This document shows, in pieces, positions 12,440-26,431 of a stretch of 64,000 nt of DNA. Under the pieces are notes generated by a model. It worked only from the letters and a program-made list of their open reading frames with translations. It did no database searches and had not been told where the DNA came from. Both the position numbers and the translations under genes were made by a program. Origin of the DNA: Gymnothorax reevesii (Eukaryota > Chordata > Actinopteri > Anguilliformes > Muraenidae); assembly GCA_029721435.1 (NCBI GenBank), contig CM056580.1:24732367-24796366 (forward strand). The letters are read 5' to 3'. The stretch's first letter is position 1. Each line of letters begins with the position of its first letter.

Positions 12440-12775
12440 GCTAGCATTAGCATGTTAGCATTTGCATTTAAACATTTATATCACTCAATTACCATTTTAC
12501 ACAAGAAGGCTTAAACTGAAATGCCATCTGATCTCATGTTAACATCATTGAGGACACGTTAAGTATGGAAATGACCAGATATTAGCACTTGCATTAGATC
12601 GCTAGCATTAGCATTTTAGCATCAGCATGTAAGCATTAGCATTGAAACATTAACATGACCCAATTTGCTAATTATACAAGAAGGGTTGAGCTGAAATGTC
12701 ATCTGATCTCATATTAACATCATAGAGGACACGTACAGTATGAAAACGACCAGATTTTAGCACTCACATTAGATC
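12440..12775 (+). repeat. Representative A-B dimer, 336 bp, the basic unit of the array
   Basis: The A monomer (12440-12600, 161 bp) opens with heptads gctagca, ttagcat, gttagca, tttgcat, ttaaaca. It then carries CACAAGAAGG, CCATCTGATCTCATGTTAAC, ACGTTAAGTATGGAAATGAC and ends CACTTGCATTAGATC. The B monomer (12601-12775, 175 bp) has two more heptads (tcagcat and gtaagca among them). It carries TCATCTGATCTCATATTAAC and ACGTACAGTATGAAAACGAC and ends CACTCACATTAGATC. The two halves therefore differ in head length and at many linked positions in the tail, so the dimer rather than the single monomer is the homogenised unit. 336 bp is 2 x 168 bp, close to two nucleosome repeats (inference). Plain runs of this dimer occupy 10088-13111, 13287-15974, 17346-20705, 20881-25248 and 25424-28111, apart from a single B-prime at 20706 separating the third from the fourth. 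Confidence 0.95.
12460..12467 (-). other. Octamer sequence ATGCAAAT on the minus strand (example)
   Basis: ATTTGCAT in the A head is the exact reverse complement of the POU/Oct-factor octamer ATGCAAAT. Most A monomers reading GCATTTGCATT contain it; those reading GCATTAGCATT do not. It also appears in the C subfamily at 28784, 34714, 41650 and 46383. It may be only one of the heptad variants; binding is untested. Confidence 0.5.
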
Positions 12776-13111
12776 GCTAGCATTAGTATGTTAGCATTTG
12801 CATTTAAACATTTATATCACTCAATTACCATTTTACACAAGAAGGCTTAAACTGAAATGCCATCTGATCTCATGTTAACATCATTGAGGACACGTTAAGT
12901 ATGGAAATGACCAGATATTAGCACTTGCATTAGATCGCTAGCATTAGCATTTTAGCATCAGCATGTAAGCATTAGCATTGAAACATTAACATGACCAAAT
13001 TTGCTTATTATACAAGAAGGGTTAAGCTGAAATGTCATCTGATCTCATATTAACATCATAGAGGACATGTACAGTTTGAAAATGACCAGATATTAGCACT
13101 CGAATTAGATT

Positions 13112-16100
13112 GCTAGCATTAGCATTTTTGCATCAGTATGTTAGCATTAGCATTGATACATTAACATTACCCAATTTGCTTATTATACAAGAAGGGTTAA
13201 GCTGAAATGTCATCTGATCTCATATTAACATCATAGAGGACATGTACAGTATGAAAACGACCAGATATTAGCACTCACATTAGATCGCTAGCATTAGCAT
13301 GTTAGCATTAGCATTCAAACATTTATATCACTCAATTTCCATTTTACACAAGAAGGGTTAAGCTGAAATGCCATCTGATCTCATGTTATCATCATAGAGG
13401 ACACGTTAAGTATGGAAATGACCAGATATTAGCACTTGCATTAGATCGCTAGCATTAGCATTTTAGCATCAGCATGTAAGCAGTAGCATTGAAACATTAA
13501 CATGACCCAATTTGCTAATCATACAAGAAGGGTTGAGCTGAAATGTCATCTGATCTCATATTTACATCATAGAGGACACGTACAGTATGAAAACGACCAG
13601 ATTTTAGCACTCACATTAGATCGCTAGCATTAGCATGTTAGCATTTGCATTTAAACATTAATATCACTCAATTACCATTTTACACAAGAAGGCTTAAACT
13701 GAAATGCCATCTGATCTCATGTTAACATCATTGAGGACACGTTAAGTATGGAAATGACCAGATATTAGCACTTGCATTAGATCGCTAGCATTAGCATTTT
13801 AGCATCAGCATGTAAGCATTAGCATTGAAACATTAACATGACCCAATTTGCTAATTATACAAGAAGGGTTGAGCTGAAATGTCATCTGATCTCATATTAA
13901 CATCATAGAGGACACGTACAGTATGAAAACGACCAGATTTTAGCACTCACATTAGATCGCTAGCATTAGCATGTTAGCATTTGCATTTAAACATTTATAT
14001 CACTCAATTACCATTTTACACAAGAAGGCTTAAACTGAAATGCCATCTGATCTCATGTTAACATCATTGAGGACACGTTAAGTATGGAAATGACCAGATA
14101 TTAGCACTTGCATTAGATCACTAGCATTAGCATTTTAGCATCAGCATGTAAGCATTAGCATTGAAACATTAACATGACCCAATTTGCTTATTATACAAGA
14201 AGGGTTAAGCTGAAATGTCATCTGATCTCATATTAACATCATAGAGGACACGTACAGTATGAAAACGACCAGATATTAGCACTCACATTAGATCGCTAGC
14301 ATTAGCATGTTAGCATTTGCATTCAAACATTTATATCACTCAATTTCCATTTTACACAAGAAGGGTTAAGCTGAAATGCCATCTGATCTCATGTTATCAT
14401 CATAGAGGACACGTTAAGTATGGAAAAGACCAGATATTAGCACTTGCATTAGATCGCTAGCATTAGCATTTTAGCATCAGCATGTAAGCAGTAGCATTGA
14501 AACATTAACATGACCCAATTTGCTTATTATACAAGAAGGGTTAAGCTGAAATGTCATCTGAACTCATATTAACATCATAGAGGACACGTACAGTATGAAA
14601 ACGACCAGATATTAGCACTCACATTAGATCGCTAGCATTAGCATGTTAGCATTAGCATTCAAACATTTATATCACTCAATTTCCATTTTACACAAGAAGG
14701 GTTAAGCTGAAATGCCATCTGATCTCATGTTATCATCATAGAGGACACGTTAAGTATGGAAATGACCAGATATTAGCACTTGCATTAGATCGCTAGCATT
14801 AGCATTTTAGCATCAGCATGTAAGCAGTAGCATTGAAACATTAACATGACCCAATTTGCTAATTATACAAGAAGGGTTGAGCTGAAATGTCATCTGATCT
14901 CATATTAACATCATAGAGGACACGTACAGTATGAAAACGACCAGATTTTAGCACTCACATTAGATCGCTAGCATTAGCATGTTAGCATTTGCATTTAAAC
15001 ATTTATATCACTCAATTTCCATTTTACACAAGAAGGCTTAAACTGAAATGCCATCTGATGTCATGTTAATATCATAGAGGACATGTTAAGTATGGAAATG
15101 GCCAGACATTAGCACTTGCATTAGATCGCTAGCATTAGCATTTTAGCATCAGCATGTAAGCATTAGCATTGAAACATTAACATGACCCAATTTGCTTATT
15201 ATACAAGAAGGGTTAAGCTGAAATGTCATCTGATCTCATATTAACATCATAGAGGACACGTACAGTTTGAAAACGACCAGATATAAGCACTCACATTAGA
15301 TCGCAAGCATTAGCATGTTAGCATTAGCATTCAAGCATTTATATCACTCAATTTCCATTTTACACAAGAAGGGTTAAGCTGAAATGCCATCTGATCTCAT
15401 GTTATCATCATAGAGGACACGTTAAGTATGGAAATGACCAGATATTAGCACTTGCATTAGATCGCTAGCATTAGCATTTTAGCATCAGCATGTAAGCAGT
15501 AGCATTGAAACATTAACATGACCCAATTTGCTAATTATACAAGAAGGGTTGAGCTGAAATGTCATCTGATCTCATATTAACATCATAGAGGACCCGTACA
15601 GTATGAAAACGACCAGATTTTAGCACTCACATTAGATCGCTAGCATTAGCATGTTAGCATTTGCATTTAAACATTTATATCACTCAATTTCCATTTTACA
15701 CAAGAAGGCTTAAACTGAAATGCCATCTGATCTCATGTTAACATCATAGAGGACATGTTAAGTATGGAAATGACCAGATATTAGCACTTGCATTAGATCG
15801 CTAGCATTAGCATTTTAGCATCAGCATGTAAGCATTAGCATTGAAACATTAACATGACCCAATTTGCTTATTATACAAGAAGGGTTAAGCTGAAATGTCA
15901 TCTGATCTCATATTAACATCATAGAGGAAATGTACAGTTTGAAAATGACCAGATATTAGCACTCTTATAACATCGCTAGCATTAGCAATTTAGCATTGCC
16001 ATGTTTGAATTAGCCAGTTAGCATTAGCATTCAAACATTAACCTCACCCAATTTGCTTATTATACAAGAAGGGTAAAGCTGAAATGTCATCTGATCTCAT

Positions 16101-17345
16101 ATTAACATCATAGAGGACAGGTACAGTTTGAAAACGACCAGATATAAGCACTCACATTAGATCGCTAGCATTAGCATGTTAGCATTTGCATTCAAACATT
16201 TATATCACTCAATTACCATTTTACACAAGAAGGCTTAAACTGAAATGCCATCTGCTCTCATGTTAACATCATAGAGGACACGTTAAGTATGGAAATGACC
16301 AGATATTAGCACTTACATTAGATCGCTTGCATTAGCATTTTAGCACAAGCATGTAAGCATTAGCATTGAAACATTAACATGACCCAATTTGCTTATTATA
16401 CAAGAAGGGTTAAGCTGAAATGTCATCTGATCTCATATTAACATCATAGAGGACACGTACAGTATGAAAACGACCACAAATTAGCACTCACATTAGATCG
16501 CTAGCATTAGCATGTTAGCATTAGCATTCAAACATTTATATCACTCAATTTCCATTTTACACAAGAAGGGTTAAGCTGAAATGCCATCTGATCTCATGTT
16601 ATCATCATTGAGGACACGTTAAGTATGGAAATGACCAGATATTAGCATTTGCATTAGATCGCTAGCATTAGCATTTTAGCATCAGCATGTAAGCATTAGC
16701 ATTGAAACATTAACATGACCCGATTTGCTAATTATACAAGAAGGGTTGAGCTGAAACGCATCTGATCTCATATTAACATCATAGAGGACACGTACAGTAT
16801 GAAAACGACCAGATTTTAGCACTCACATTAGATCGCTAGCATTAGCATGTTAGCATTTGCATTTAAACATTTATATCACTCAATTACCATTTTACACAAG
16901 AAGGCTTAAACTGAAATGCCATCTGCTCTCATGTTAACATCATAGAGGACACGTTAAGTATGGAAATGACCAGATATTAGCACTTACATTAGATCGCTTG
17001 CATTAGCATTTTAGCACAAGCATGTAAGCATTAGCATTGAAACATTAACATGACCCAATTTGCTTATTATACAAGAAGGGTTAAGCTGAAATGTCATCTG
17101 ATCTCATATTAACATCATAGAGGACATGTACAGTTTGAAAATGACCAGATATTAGCACTCGAATTAGATTGCTAGCATTAGCATTTTTGCATCAGTATGT
17201 TAGCATTAGCATTGATACATTAACATTACCCAATTTGCTTATTATACAAGAAGGGTTAAGCTGAAATGTCATCTGATCTCATATTAACATCATAGAGGAC
17301 ACGTACAGTATGAAAACGACCACAAATTAGCACTCACATTAGATC
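13112..17345. repeat. Dimer run with one C and a repeated CTGCTC/GCTTGC pair
   Basis: B' at 13112, eight A-B dimers (13287-15974), C at 15975, then A B A B A B B' at 16164, 16325, 16500, 16661, 16835, 16996 and 17171. The pair A(CTGCTCTCATG)-B(GCTTGC..GCACAAGC) occurs at 16164/16325 and again at 16835/16996, and otherwise only at 1373/1534 and 3417/3578. The monomer at 16661 is one base short (ctgaaaCGCATC near 16757 instead of ctgaaaTGTCATC). The ends of the monomers at 16325 and 17171 read GACCACAAATTAGC; this variant appears elsewhere only near 21863. Confidence 0.92.
15975..16163 (+). repeat. C monomer, no. 8 (isolated)
   Basis: Private GCATTGCCATG and GGGTAAAGCTG; hairpin arms intact. 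It is the only C between 9.9 and 28.8 kb. Confidence 0.94.
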
Positions 17346-20300
17346 GCTAGCATTAGCATGTTAGCATTAGCATTCAAACATTTATATCACTCAATTTCCA
17401 TTTTACACAAGAAGGGTTAAGCTGAAATGCCATCTGATCTCATGTTATCATCATAGAGGACACGTTAAGTATGGAAATGACCAGATATTAGCACTTGCAT
17501 TAGATCGCTAGCATTAGCATTTTAGCATCAGCATGTAAGCAGTAGCATTGAAACATTAACATGACCCAATTTGCTAATTATACAAGAAGGGTTGAGCTGA
17601 AATGTCATCTGATCTCATATTAACATCATAGAGGACACGTACAGTATGAAAACGACCAGATTTTAGCACTCACATTAGATCGCTAGCATTAGCATGTTAG
17701 CATTTGCATTTAAACATTTATATCACTCAATTACCATTTTACACAAGAAGGCTTAAACTGAAATGCCATCTGATCTCATGTTAACATCATTGAGGACACG
17801 TTAAGTATGGAAATGACCAGATATTAGCACTTGCATTAGATCGCTAGCATTAGCATTTTAGCATCAGCATGTAAGCATTAGCATTGAAACATTAACATGA
17901 CCCAATTTGCTTATTATACAAGAAGGGTTAAGCTGAAATGTCATCTGATCTCATATTAACATCATAGAGGACACGTACAGTATGAAAACGACCAGATATT
18001 AGCACTCACATTAGATCGCTAGCATTAGCATGTTAGCATTTGCATTCAAACATTTATATCACTCAATTACCATTTTACACAAGAAGGGTTAAGCTGAAAT
18101 GCCATCTGATCTCATGTTATCATCATAGAGGACACGTTAAGTATGGAAATGACCAGATATTAGCACTTGCATTAGATCGCTAGCATTAGCATTTTAGCAT
18201 CAGCATGTAAGCAGTAGCATTGAAACATTAACATGACCCAATTTGCTTATTATACAAGAAGGGTTAAGCTGAAATGTCATCTGATCTCATATTAACATCA
18301 TAGAGGACACGTACAGTATGAAAACGACCAGATATTAGCACTCACATTAGATCGCTAGCATTAGCATGTTAGCATTAGCATTCAAACATTTATATCACTC
18401 AATTTCCATTTTACACAAGAAGGGTTAAGCTGAAATGCCATCTGATCTCATGTTATCATCATAGAGGACACGTTAAGTATGGAAATGACCAGATATTAGC
18501 ACTTGCATTAGATCGCTAGCATTAGCATTTTAGCATCAGCATGTAAGCAGTAGCATTGAAACATTAACATGACCCAATTTGCTAATTATACAAGAAGGGT
18601 TGAGCTGAAATGTCATCTGATCTCATATTAACATCATAGAGGACACGTACAGTATGAAAACGACCAGATTTTAGCACTCACATTAGATCGCTAGCATTAG
18701 CATGTTAGCATTTGCATTTAAACATTTATATCACTCAATTACCATTTTACACAAGAAGGCTTAAACTGAAATGCCATCTGATCTCATGTTAACAACATTG
18801 AGGACACGTTAAGTATGGAAATGACCAGATATTAGCATTTGCATTAGATCGCTAACATTAGCATTTTAGCATCAGCATGTAAGCATTAGCATTGAAACAT
18901 TAACATGACCCGATTTGCTAATTATACAAGAAGGGTTGAGCTGAAATGTCATCTGATCTCATATTAACATCATAGAGGACACATACAGTATGAAAACGAC
19001 CAGATTTTAGCACTCACATTAGATCGCTAGCATTAGCATGTTAGCATTTGCATTTAAACATTTATATCACTCAATTACCATTTTACACAAGAAGGCTTAA
19101 ACTGAAATGCCATCTGATCTCATGTTAACATCATTGAGGACACGTTAAGTATGGAAATGACCAGATATTAGCACTTGCATTAGATTGCTAGCATTAGCAT
19201 TTTAGCATCAGCATGTAAGCATTAGCATTGAAACATTAACATGACCCAATTTGCTTATTATACAAGAAGGGTTAAGCTGAAATGTCATCTGATCTCATAT
19301 TAACATCATAGAGGACACGTACAGTATGAAAACGACCAGATATTAGCACTCACATTAGATCGCTAGCATTAGCATGTTAGCATTTGCATTCAAACATTTA
19401 TATCACTCAATTTCCATTTTACACAAGAAGGGTTAAGCTGAAATGCCATCTGATCTCATGTTATCATCATAGAGGACACGTTAAGTATGGAAATGACCAG
19501 ATATTAGCACTTGCATTAGATCGCTAGCATTAGCATTTTAGCATCAGCATGTAAGCAGTAGCATTGAAACATTAACATGACCCAATTTGCTCATTATACA
19601 AGAAGGGTTAAGCTGAAATGTCATCTGATCTCATATTAACATCAAAGAGGACACGTACAGTATGAAAACGACCAGATATTAGCACTCACATTCGATCGCT
19701 AGCATTAGCATGTTAGCATTAGCATTCAAACATTTATATCACTCAATTTCCATTTTACACAAGAAGGGTTAAGCTGAAATGCCATCTGATCTCATGTTAT
19801 CATCATAGAGGACACGTTAAGTATGGAAATGACCAGATATTAGCACTTGCATTAGATCGCTAGCATTAGCATTTTAGCATCAGCATGTAAGCAGTAGCAT
19901 TGAAACATTAACATGACCCAATTTGCTAATTATACAAGAAGGGTTGAGCTGAAATGTCATCTGATCTCATATTAACATCATAGAGGACACGTACAGTATG
20001 AAAACGACCAGATTTTAGCACTCACATTAGATCGCTAGCATTAGCATGTTAGCATTTGCATTTAAACATTTATATCACTCAATTACCATTTTACACAAGA
20101 AGGCTTAAACTGAAATGCCATCTGATCTCATGTTAACATCATTGAGGACACGTTAAGTATGGAAATGACCAGATATTAGCACTTGCATTAGATCGCTAGC
20201 ATTAGCATTTTAGCATCAGCATGTAAGCATTAGCATTGAAACATTAACATGACCCAATTTGCTAATTATACAAGAAGGGTTGAGCTGAAATGTCATCTGA

Positions 20301-21888
20301 TCTCATATTAACATCATAGAGGACACGTACAGTATGAAAACGACCAGATTTTAGCACTCACATTAGATCGCTAGAATTAGCATGTTAGCATTTGCATTTA
20401 AACATTTATATCACTCAATTTCCATTTTACACAAGAAGGCTTTAACTGAAATGCCATCTGATCTCATGTTAACATCATTGAGGACACGTTAAGTATGGAA
20501 ATGACCAGATATTAGCACTTGCATTAGATCGCTAGCATTAGCTTTTTAGCATCAGCATGTAAGCATTAGCATTGAAACATTAACATGACCCAATTTGCTA
20601 ATTATACAAGAAGGGTTAAGCTGAAATGTCATCTGATCTCATATTAACATCATAGAGGACATGTACAGTTTGAAAATGACCAGATATTAGCACTCGATAT
20701 AGATTGCTAGCATTAGCATTTTTGCATCAGTATGTTAGCATTAGCATTGATACATTAACATTACCCAATTTGCTTATTATACAAGAAGGGTTAAGCTGAA
20801 ATGTCATCTGATCTCATATTAACATCATAGAGGACACGTACAGTATGAAAACGACCAGATATTAGCACTCACATTAGATCGCTAGCATTAGCATGTTAGC
20901 ATTAGCATTCAAACATTTATATCACTCAATTTCCATTTTACACAAGAAGGGTTAAGCTGAAATGCCATCTGATCTCATGTTATCATCATAGAGGACACGT
21001 TAAGTATGGAAATGACCAGATATTAGCACTTGCATTAGATCGCTAGCATTAGCATTTTAGCATCAGCATGTAAGCAGTAGCATTGAAACATTAACATGAC
21101 CCAATTTGCTAATCATACAAGAAGGGTTGAGCTGAAATGTCATCTGATCTCATATTAACATCATAGAGGACACGTACAGTATGAAAACGACCAGATTTTA
21201 GCACTCACATTAGATCGCTAGCATTAGCATGTTAGCATTTGCATTTAAACATTAATATCACTCAATTACCATTTTACACAAGAAGGCTTAAACTGAAATG
21301 CCATCTGATCTCATGTTAACATCATTGAGGACACGTTAAGTATGGAAATGACCAGATATTAGCACTTGCATTAGATCGCTAGCATTAGCATTTTAGCATC
21401 AGCATGTAAGCATTAGCATTGAAACATTAACATGACCCAATTTGCTAATTATACAAGAAGGGTTGAGCTGAAATGTCATCTGATCTCATATTAACATCAT
21501 AGAGGACACGTACAGTATGAAAACGACCAGATTTTAGCACTCACATTAGATCGCTAGCATTAGCATGTTAGCATTTGCATTTAAACATTTATATCACTCA
21601 ATTACCATTTTACACAAGAAGGCTTAAACTGAAATGCCATCTGATCTCATGTTAACATCATTGAGGACACGTTAAGTATGGAAATGACCAGATATTAGCA
21701 CTTGCATTAGATCACTAGCATTAGCATTTTAGCATCAGCATGTAAGCATTAGCATTGAAACATTAACATGACCCAATTTGCTTATTATACAAGAAGGGTT
21801 AAGCTGAAATGTCATCTGATCTCATATTAACATCATAGAGGACACGTACAGTATGAAAACGACCACAAATTAGCACTCACATTAGATC
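17346..21888. repeat. 27-monomer higher-order repeat, 4543 bp, copy 1
   Basis: Ten A-B dimers (17346-20705), B' at 20706, then three A-B dimers (20881-21888): 27 monomers, exactly 4543 bp. Markers repeated at +4543: AACAACATTGAGG (18791/23334), GACACATACAG (18979/23522), GCTCATTATAC (19589/24132), AACATCAAAGAGG near 19640/24183 and CATTCGATCGC (19690/24233). Copy-specific changes include GCTAGAATTAGC at 20370 and TTAGCTTTTTAGC near 20540. Confidence 0.94.
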
Positions 21889-24800
21889 GCTAGCATTAGC
21901 ATGTTAGCATTAGCATTCAAACATTTATATCACTCAATTTCCATTTTACACAAGAAGGGTTAAGCTGAAATGCCATCTGATCTCATGTTATCATCATAGA
22001 GGACACGTTAAGTATGGAAATGACCAGATATTAGCACTTGCATTAGATCGCTAGCATTAGCATTTTAGCATCAGCATGTAAGCAGTAGCATTGAAACATT
22101 AACATGACCCAATTTGCTAATTATACAAGAAGGGTTGAGCTGAAATGTCATCTGATCTCATATTAACATCATAGAGGACACGTACAGTATGAAAACGACC
22201 AGATTTTAGCACTCACATTAGATCGCTAGCATTAGCATGTTAGCATTTGCATTTAAACATTTATATCACTCAATTACCATTTTACACAAGAAGGCTTAAA
22301 CTGAAATGCCATCTGATCTCATGTTAACATCATTGAGGACACGTTAAGTATGGAAATGACCAGATATTAGCACTTGCATTAGATCGCTAGCATTAGCATT
22401 TTAGCATCAGCATGTAAGCATTAGCATTGAAACATTAACATGACCCAATTTGCTTATTATACAAGAAGGGTTAAGCTGAAATGTCATCTGATCTCATATT
22501 AACATCATAGAGGACACGTACAGTATGAAAACGACCAGATATTAGCACTCACATTAGATCGCTAGCATTAGCATGTTAGCATTTGCATTCAAACATTTAT
22601 ATCACTCAATTACCATTTTACACAAGAAGGGTTAAGCTGAAATGCCATCTGATCTCATGTTATCATCATAGAGGACACGTTAAGTATGGAAATGACCAGA
22701 TATTAGCACTTGCATTAGATCGCTAGCATTAGCATTTTAGCATCAGCATGTAAGCAGTAGCATTGAAACATTAACATGACCCAATTTGCTTATTATACAA
22801 GAAGGGTTAAGCTGAAATGTCATCTGATCTCATATTAACATCATAGAGGACACGTACAGTATGAAAACGACCAGATATTAGCACTCACATTAGATCGCTA
22901 GCATTAGCATGTTAGCATTAGCATTCAAACATTTATATCACTCAATTTCCATTTTACACAAGAAGGGTTAAGCTGAAATGCCATCTGATCTCATGTTATC
23001 ATCATAGAGGACACGTTAAGTATGGAAATGACCAGATATTAGCACTTGCATTAGATCGCTAGCATTAGCATTTTAGCATCAGCATGTAAGCAGTAGCATT
23101 GAAACATTAACATGACCCAATTTGCTAATTATACAAGAAGGGTTGAGCTGAAATGTCATCTGATCTCATATTAACATCATAGAGGACACGTACAGTATGA
23201 AAACGACCAGATTTTAGCACTCACATTAGATCGCTAGCATTAGCATGTTAGCATTTGCATTTAAACATTTATATCACTCAATTACCATTTTACACAAGAA
23301 GGCTTAAACTGAAATGCCATCTGATCTCATGTTAACAACATTGAGGACACGTTAAGTATGGAAATGACCAGATATTAGCATTTGCATTAGATCGCTAACA
23401 TTAGCATTTTAGCATCAGCATGTAAGCATTAGCATTGAAACATTAACATGACCCGATTTGCTAATTATACAAGAAGGGTTGAGCTGAAATGTCATCTGAT
23501 CTCATATTAACATCATAGAGGACACATACAGTATGAAAACGACCAGATTTTAGCACTCACATTAGATCGCTAGCATTAGCATGTTAGCATTTGCATTTAA
23601 ACATTTATATCACTCAATTACCATTTTACACAAGAAGGCTTAAACTGAAATGCCATCTGATCTCATGTTAACATCATTGAGGACACGTTAAGTATGGAAA
23701 TGACCAGATATTAGCACTTGCATTAGATTGCTAGCATTAGCATTTTAGCATCAGCATGTAAGCATTAGCATTGAAACATTAACATGACCCAATTTGCTTA
23801 TTATACAAGAAGGGTTAAGCTGAAATGTCATCTGATCTCATATTAACATCATAGAGGACACGTACAGTATGAAAACGACCAGATATTAGCACTCACATTA
23901 GATCGCTAGCATTAGCATGTTAGCATTTGCATTCAAACATTTATATCACTCAATTTCCATTTTACACAAGAAGGGTTAAGCTGAAATGCCATCTGATCTC
24001 ATGTTATCATCATAGAGGACACGTTAAGTATGGAAATGACCAGATATTAGCACTTGCATTAGATCGCTAGCATTAGCATTTTAGCATCAGCATGTAAGCA
24101 GTAGCATTGAAACATTAACATGACCCAATTTGCTCATTATACAAGAAGGGTTAAGCTGAAATGTCATCTGATCTCATATTAACATCAAAGAGGACACGTA
24201 CAGTATGAAAACGACCAGATATTAGCACTCACATTCGATCGCTAGCATTAGCATGTTAGCATTAGCATTCAAACATTTATATCACTCAATTTCCATTTTA
24301 CACAAGAAGGGTTAAGCTGAAATGCCATCTGATCTCATGTTATCATCATAGAGGACACGTTAGGTATGGAAATGACCAGATATTAGCACTTGCATTAGAT
24401 CGCTAGCATTAGCATTTTAGCATCAGCATGTAAGCAGTAGCATTGAAACATTAACATGACCCAATTTGCTAATTATACAAGAAGGGTTGAGCTGAAATGT
24501 CATCTGATCTCATATTAACATCATAGAGGACACGTACAGTATGAAAACGACCAGATTTTAGCACTCACATTAGATCGCTAGCATTAGCATGTTAGCATTT
24601 GCATTTAAACATTTATATCACTCAATTACCATTTTACACAAGAAGGCTTAAACTGAAATGCCATCTGATCTCATGTTAACATCATTGAGGACACGTTAAG
24701 TATGGAAATGACCAGATATTAGCACTTGCATTAGATCGCTAGCATTAGCATTTTAGCATCAGCATGTAAGCATTAGCATTGAAACATTAACATGACCCAA

Positions 24801-26431
24801 TTTGCTAATTATACAAGAAGGGTTGAGCTGAAATGTCATCTGATCTCATATTAACATCATAGAGGACACGTACAGTATGAAAACGACCAGATTTTAGCAC
24901 TCACATTAGATCGCTAGCATTAGTATGTTAGCATTTGCATTTAAACATTTATATCACTCAATTACCATTTTACACAAGAAGGCTTAAACTGAAATGCCAT
25001 CTGATCTCATGTTAACATCATTGAGGACACGTTAAGTATGGAAATGACCAGATATTAGCACTTGCATTAGATCGCTAGCATTAGCATTTTAGCATCAGCA
25101 TGTAAGCATTAGCATTGAAACATTAACATGACCAAATTTGCTTATTATACAAGAAGGGTTAAGCTGAAATGTCATCTGATCTCATATTAACATCATAGAG
25201 GACATGTACAGTTTGAAAATGACCAGATATTAGCACTCGATTTAGATTGCTAGCATTAGCATTTTTGCATCAGTATGTTAGCATTAGCATTGATACATTA
25301 ACATTACCCAATTTGCTTATTATACAAGAAGGGTTAAGCTGAAATGTCATCTGATCTCATATTAACATCATAGAGGACATGTACAGTATGAAAACGACCA
25401 GATATTAGCACTCACATTAGATCGCTAGCATTAGCATGTTAGCATTAGCATTCAAACATTTATATCACTCAATTTCCATTTTACACAAGAAGGGTTAAGC
25501 TGAAATGCCATCTGATCTCATGTTATCATCATAGAGGACACGTTAAGTATGGAAATGACCAGATATTAGCACTTGCATTAGATCGCTAGCATTAGCATTT
25601 TAGCATCAGCATGTAAGCAGTAGCATTGAAACATTAACATGACCCAATTTGCTAATCATACAAGAAGGGTTGAGCTGAAATGTCATCTGATCTCATATTA
25701 ACATCATAGAGGACACGTACAGTATGAAAACGACCAGATTTTAGCACTCACATTAGATCGCTAGCATTAGCATGTTAGCATTTGCATTTAAACATTAATA
25801 TCACTCAATTACCATTTTACACAAGAAGGCTTAAACTGAAATGCCATCTGATCTCATGTTAACATCATTGAGGACACGTTAAGTATGGAAATGACCAGAT
25901 ATTAGCACTTGCATTAGATCGCTAGCATTAGCATTTTAGCATCAGCATGTAAGCATTAGCATTGAAACATTAACATGACCCAATTTGCTAATTATACAAG
26001 AAGGGTTGAGCTGAAATGTCATCTGATCTCATATTAACATCATAGAGGACACGTACAGTATGAAAACGACCAGATTTTAGCACTCACATTAGATCGCTAG
26101 CATTAGCATGTTAGCATTTGCATTTAAACATTTATATCACTCAATTACCATTTTACACAAGAAGGCTTAAACTGAAATGCCATCTGATCTCATGTTAACA
26201 TCATTGAGGACACGTTAAGTATGGAAATGACCAGATATTAGCACTTGCATTAGATCACTAGCATTAGCATTTTAGCATCAGCATGTAAGCATTAGCATTG
26301 AAACATTAACATGACCCAATTTGCTTATTATACAAGAAGGGTTAAGCTGAAATGTCATCTGATCTCATATTAACATCATAGAGGACACGTACAGTATGAA
26401 AACGACCAGATATTAGCACTCACATTAGATC
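21889..26431. repeat. 27-monomer higher-order repeat, 4543 bp, copy 2
   Basis: Same class order as copy 1. Up to about 24.24 kb it follows copy 1 at offset 4543. Between about 24.24 and 24.36 kb the closest match changes to the 12.2-kb region (offset 12,137): it then carries CGTTAGGTATGG, CATTAGTATG and GACCAAATTTGC, which 12.2-13.0 kb has and copy 1 lacks. After the B' at 25249 all three regions are alike again. The unit is therefore a mosaic and not a simple duplicate. Confidence 0.92.

Larger units (their letters stand above)
10088..13111. repeat. Nine consecutive A-B dimers
   Basis: Eighteen monomers alternate strictly A, B from 10088 to 13111, exactly 9 x 336 bp. No C or B-prime is present. 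Individual dimers carry private changes: GCTTTGAAACATTATC near 10277, ATTCGAACATT near 10450, TTTTCGCACTC near 10740, GCTAACATTAGC at 11257 and GCTAGGATTAGC at 12104. From about 12.2 kb onward the sequence matches 24.36-27.7 kb at an offset of 12,137 bp, for example CGTTAGGTATGG at 12222/24359 and CATTAGTATG at 12781/24918. Confidence 0.93.

Noticed and set aside
16751..16770. Unique insertion or breakpoint at CTGAAACGCATCTG
   Set aside because: The change is only a one-base loss plus a substitution relative to CTGAAATGTCATCTG; the sequence on both sides stays in register.
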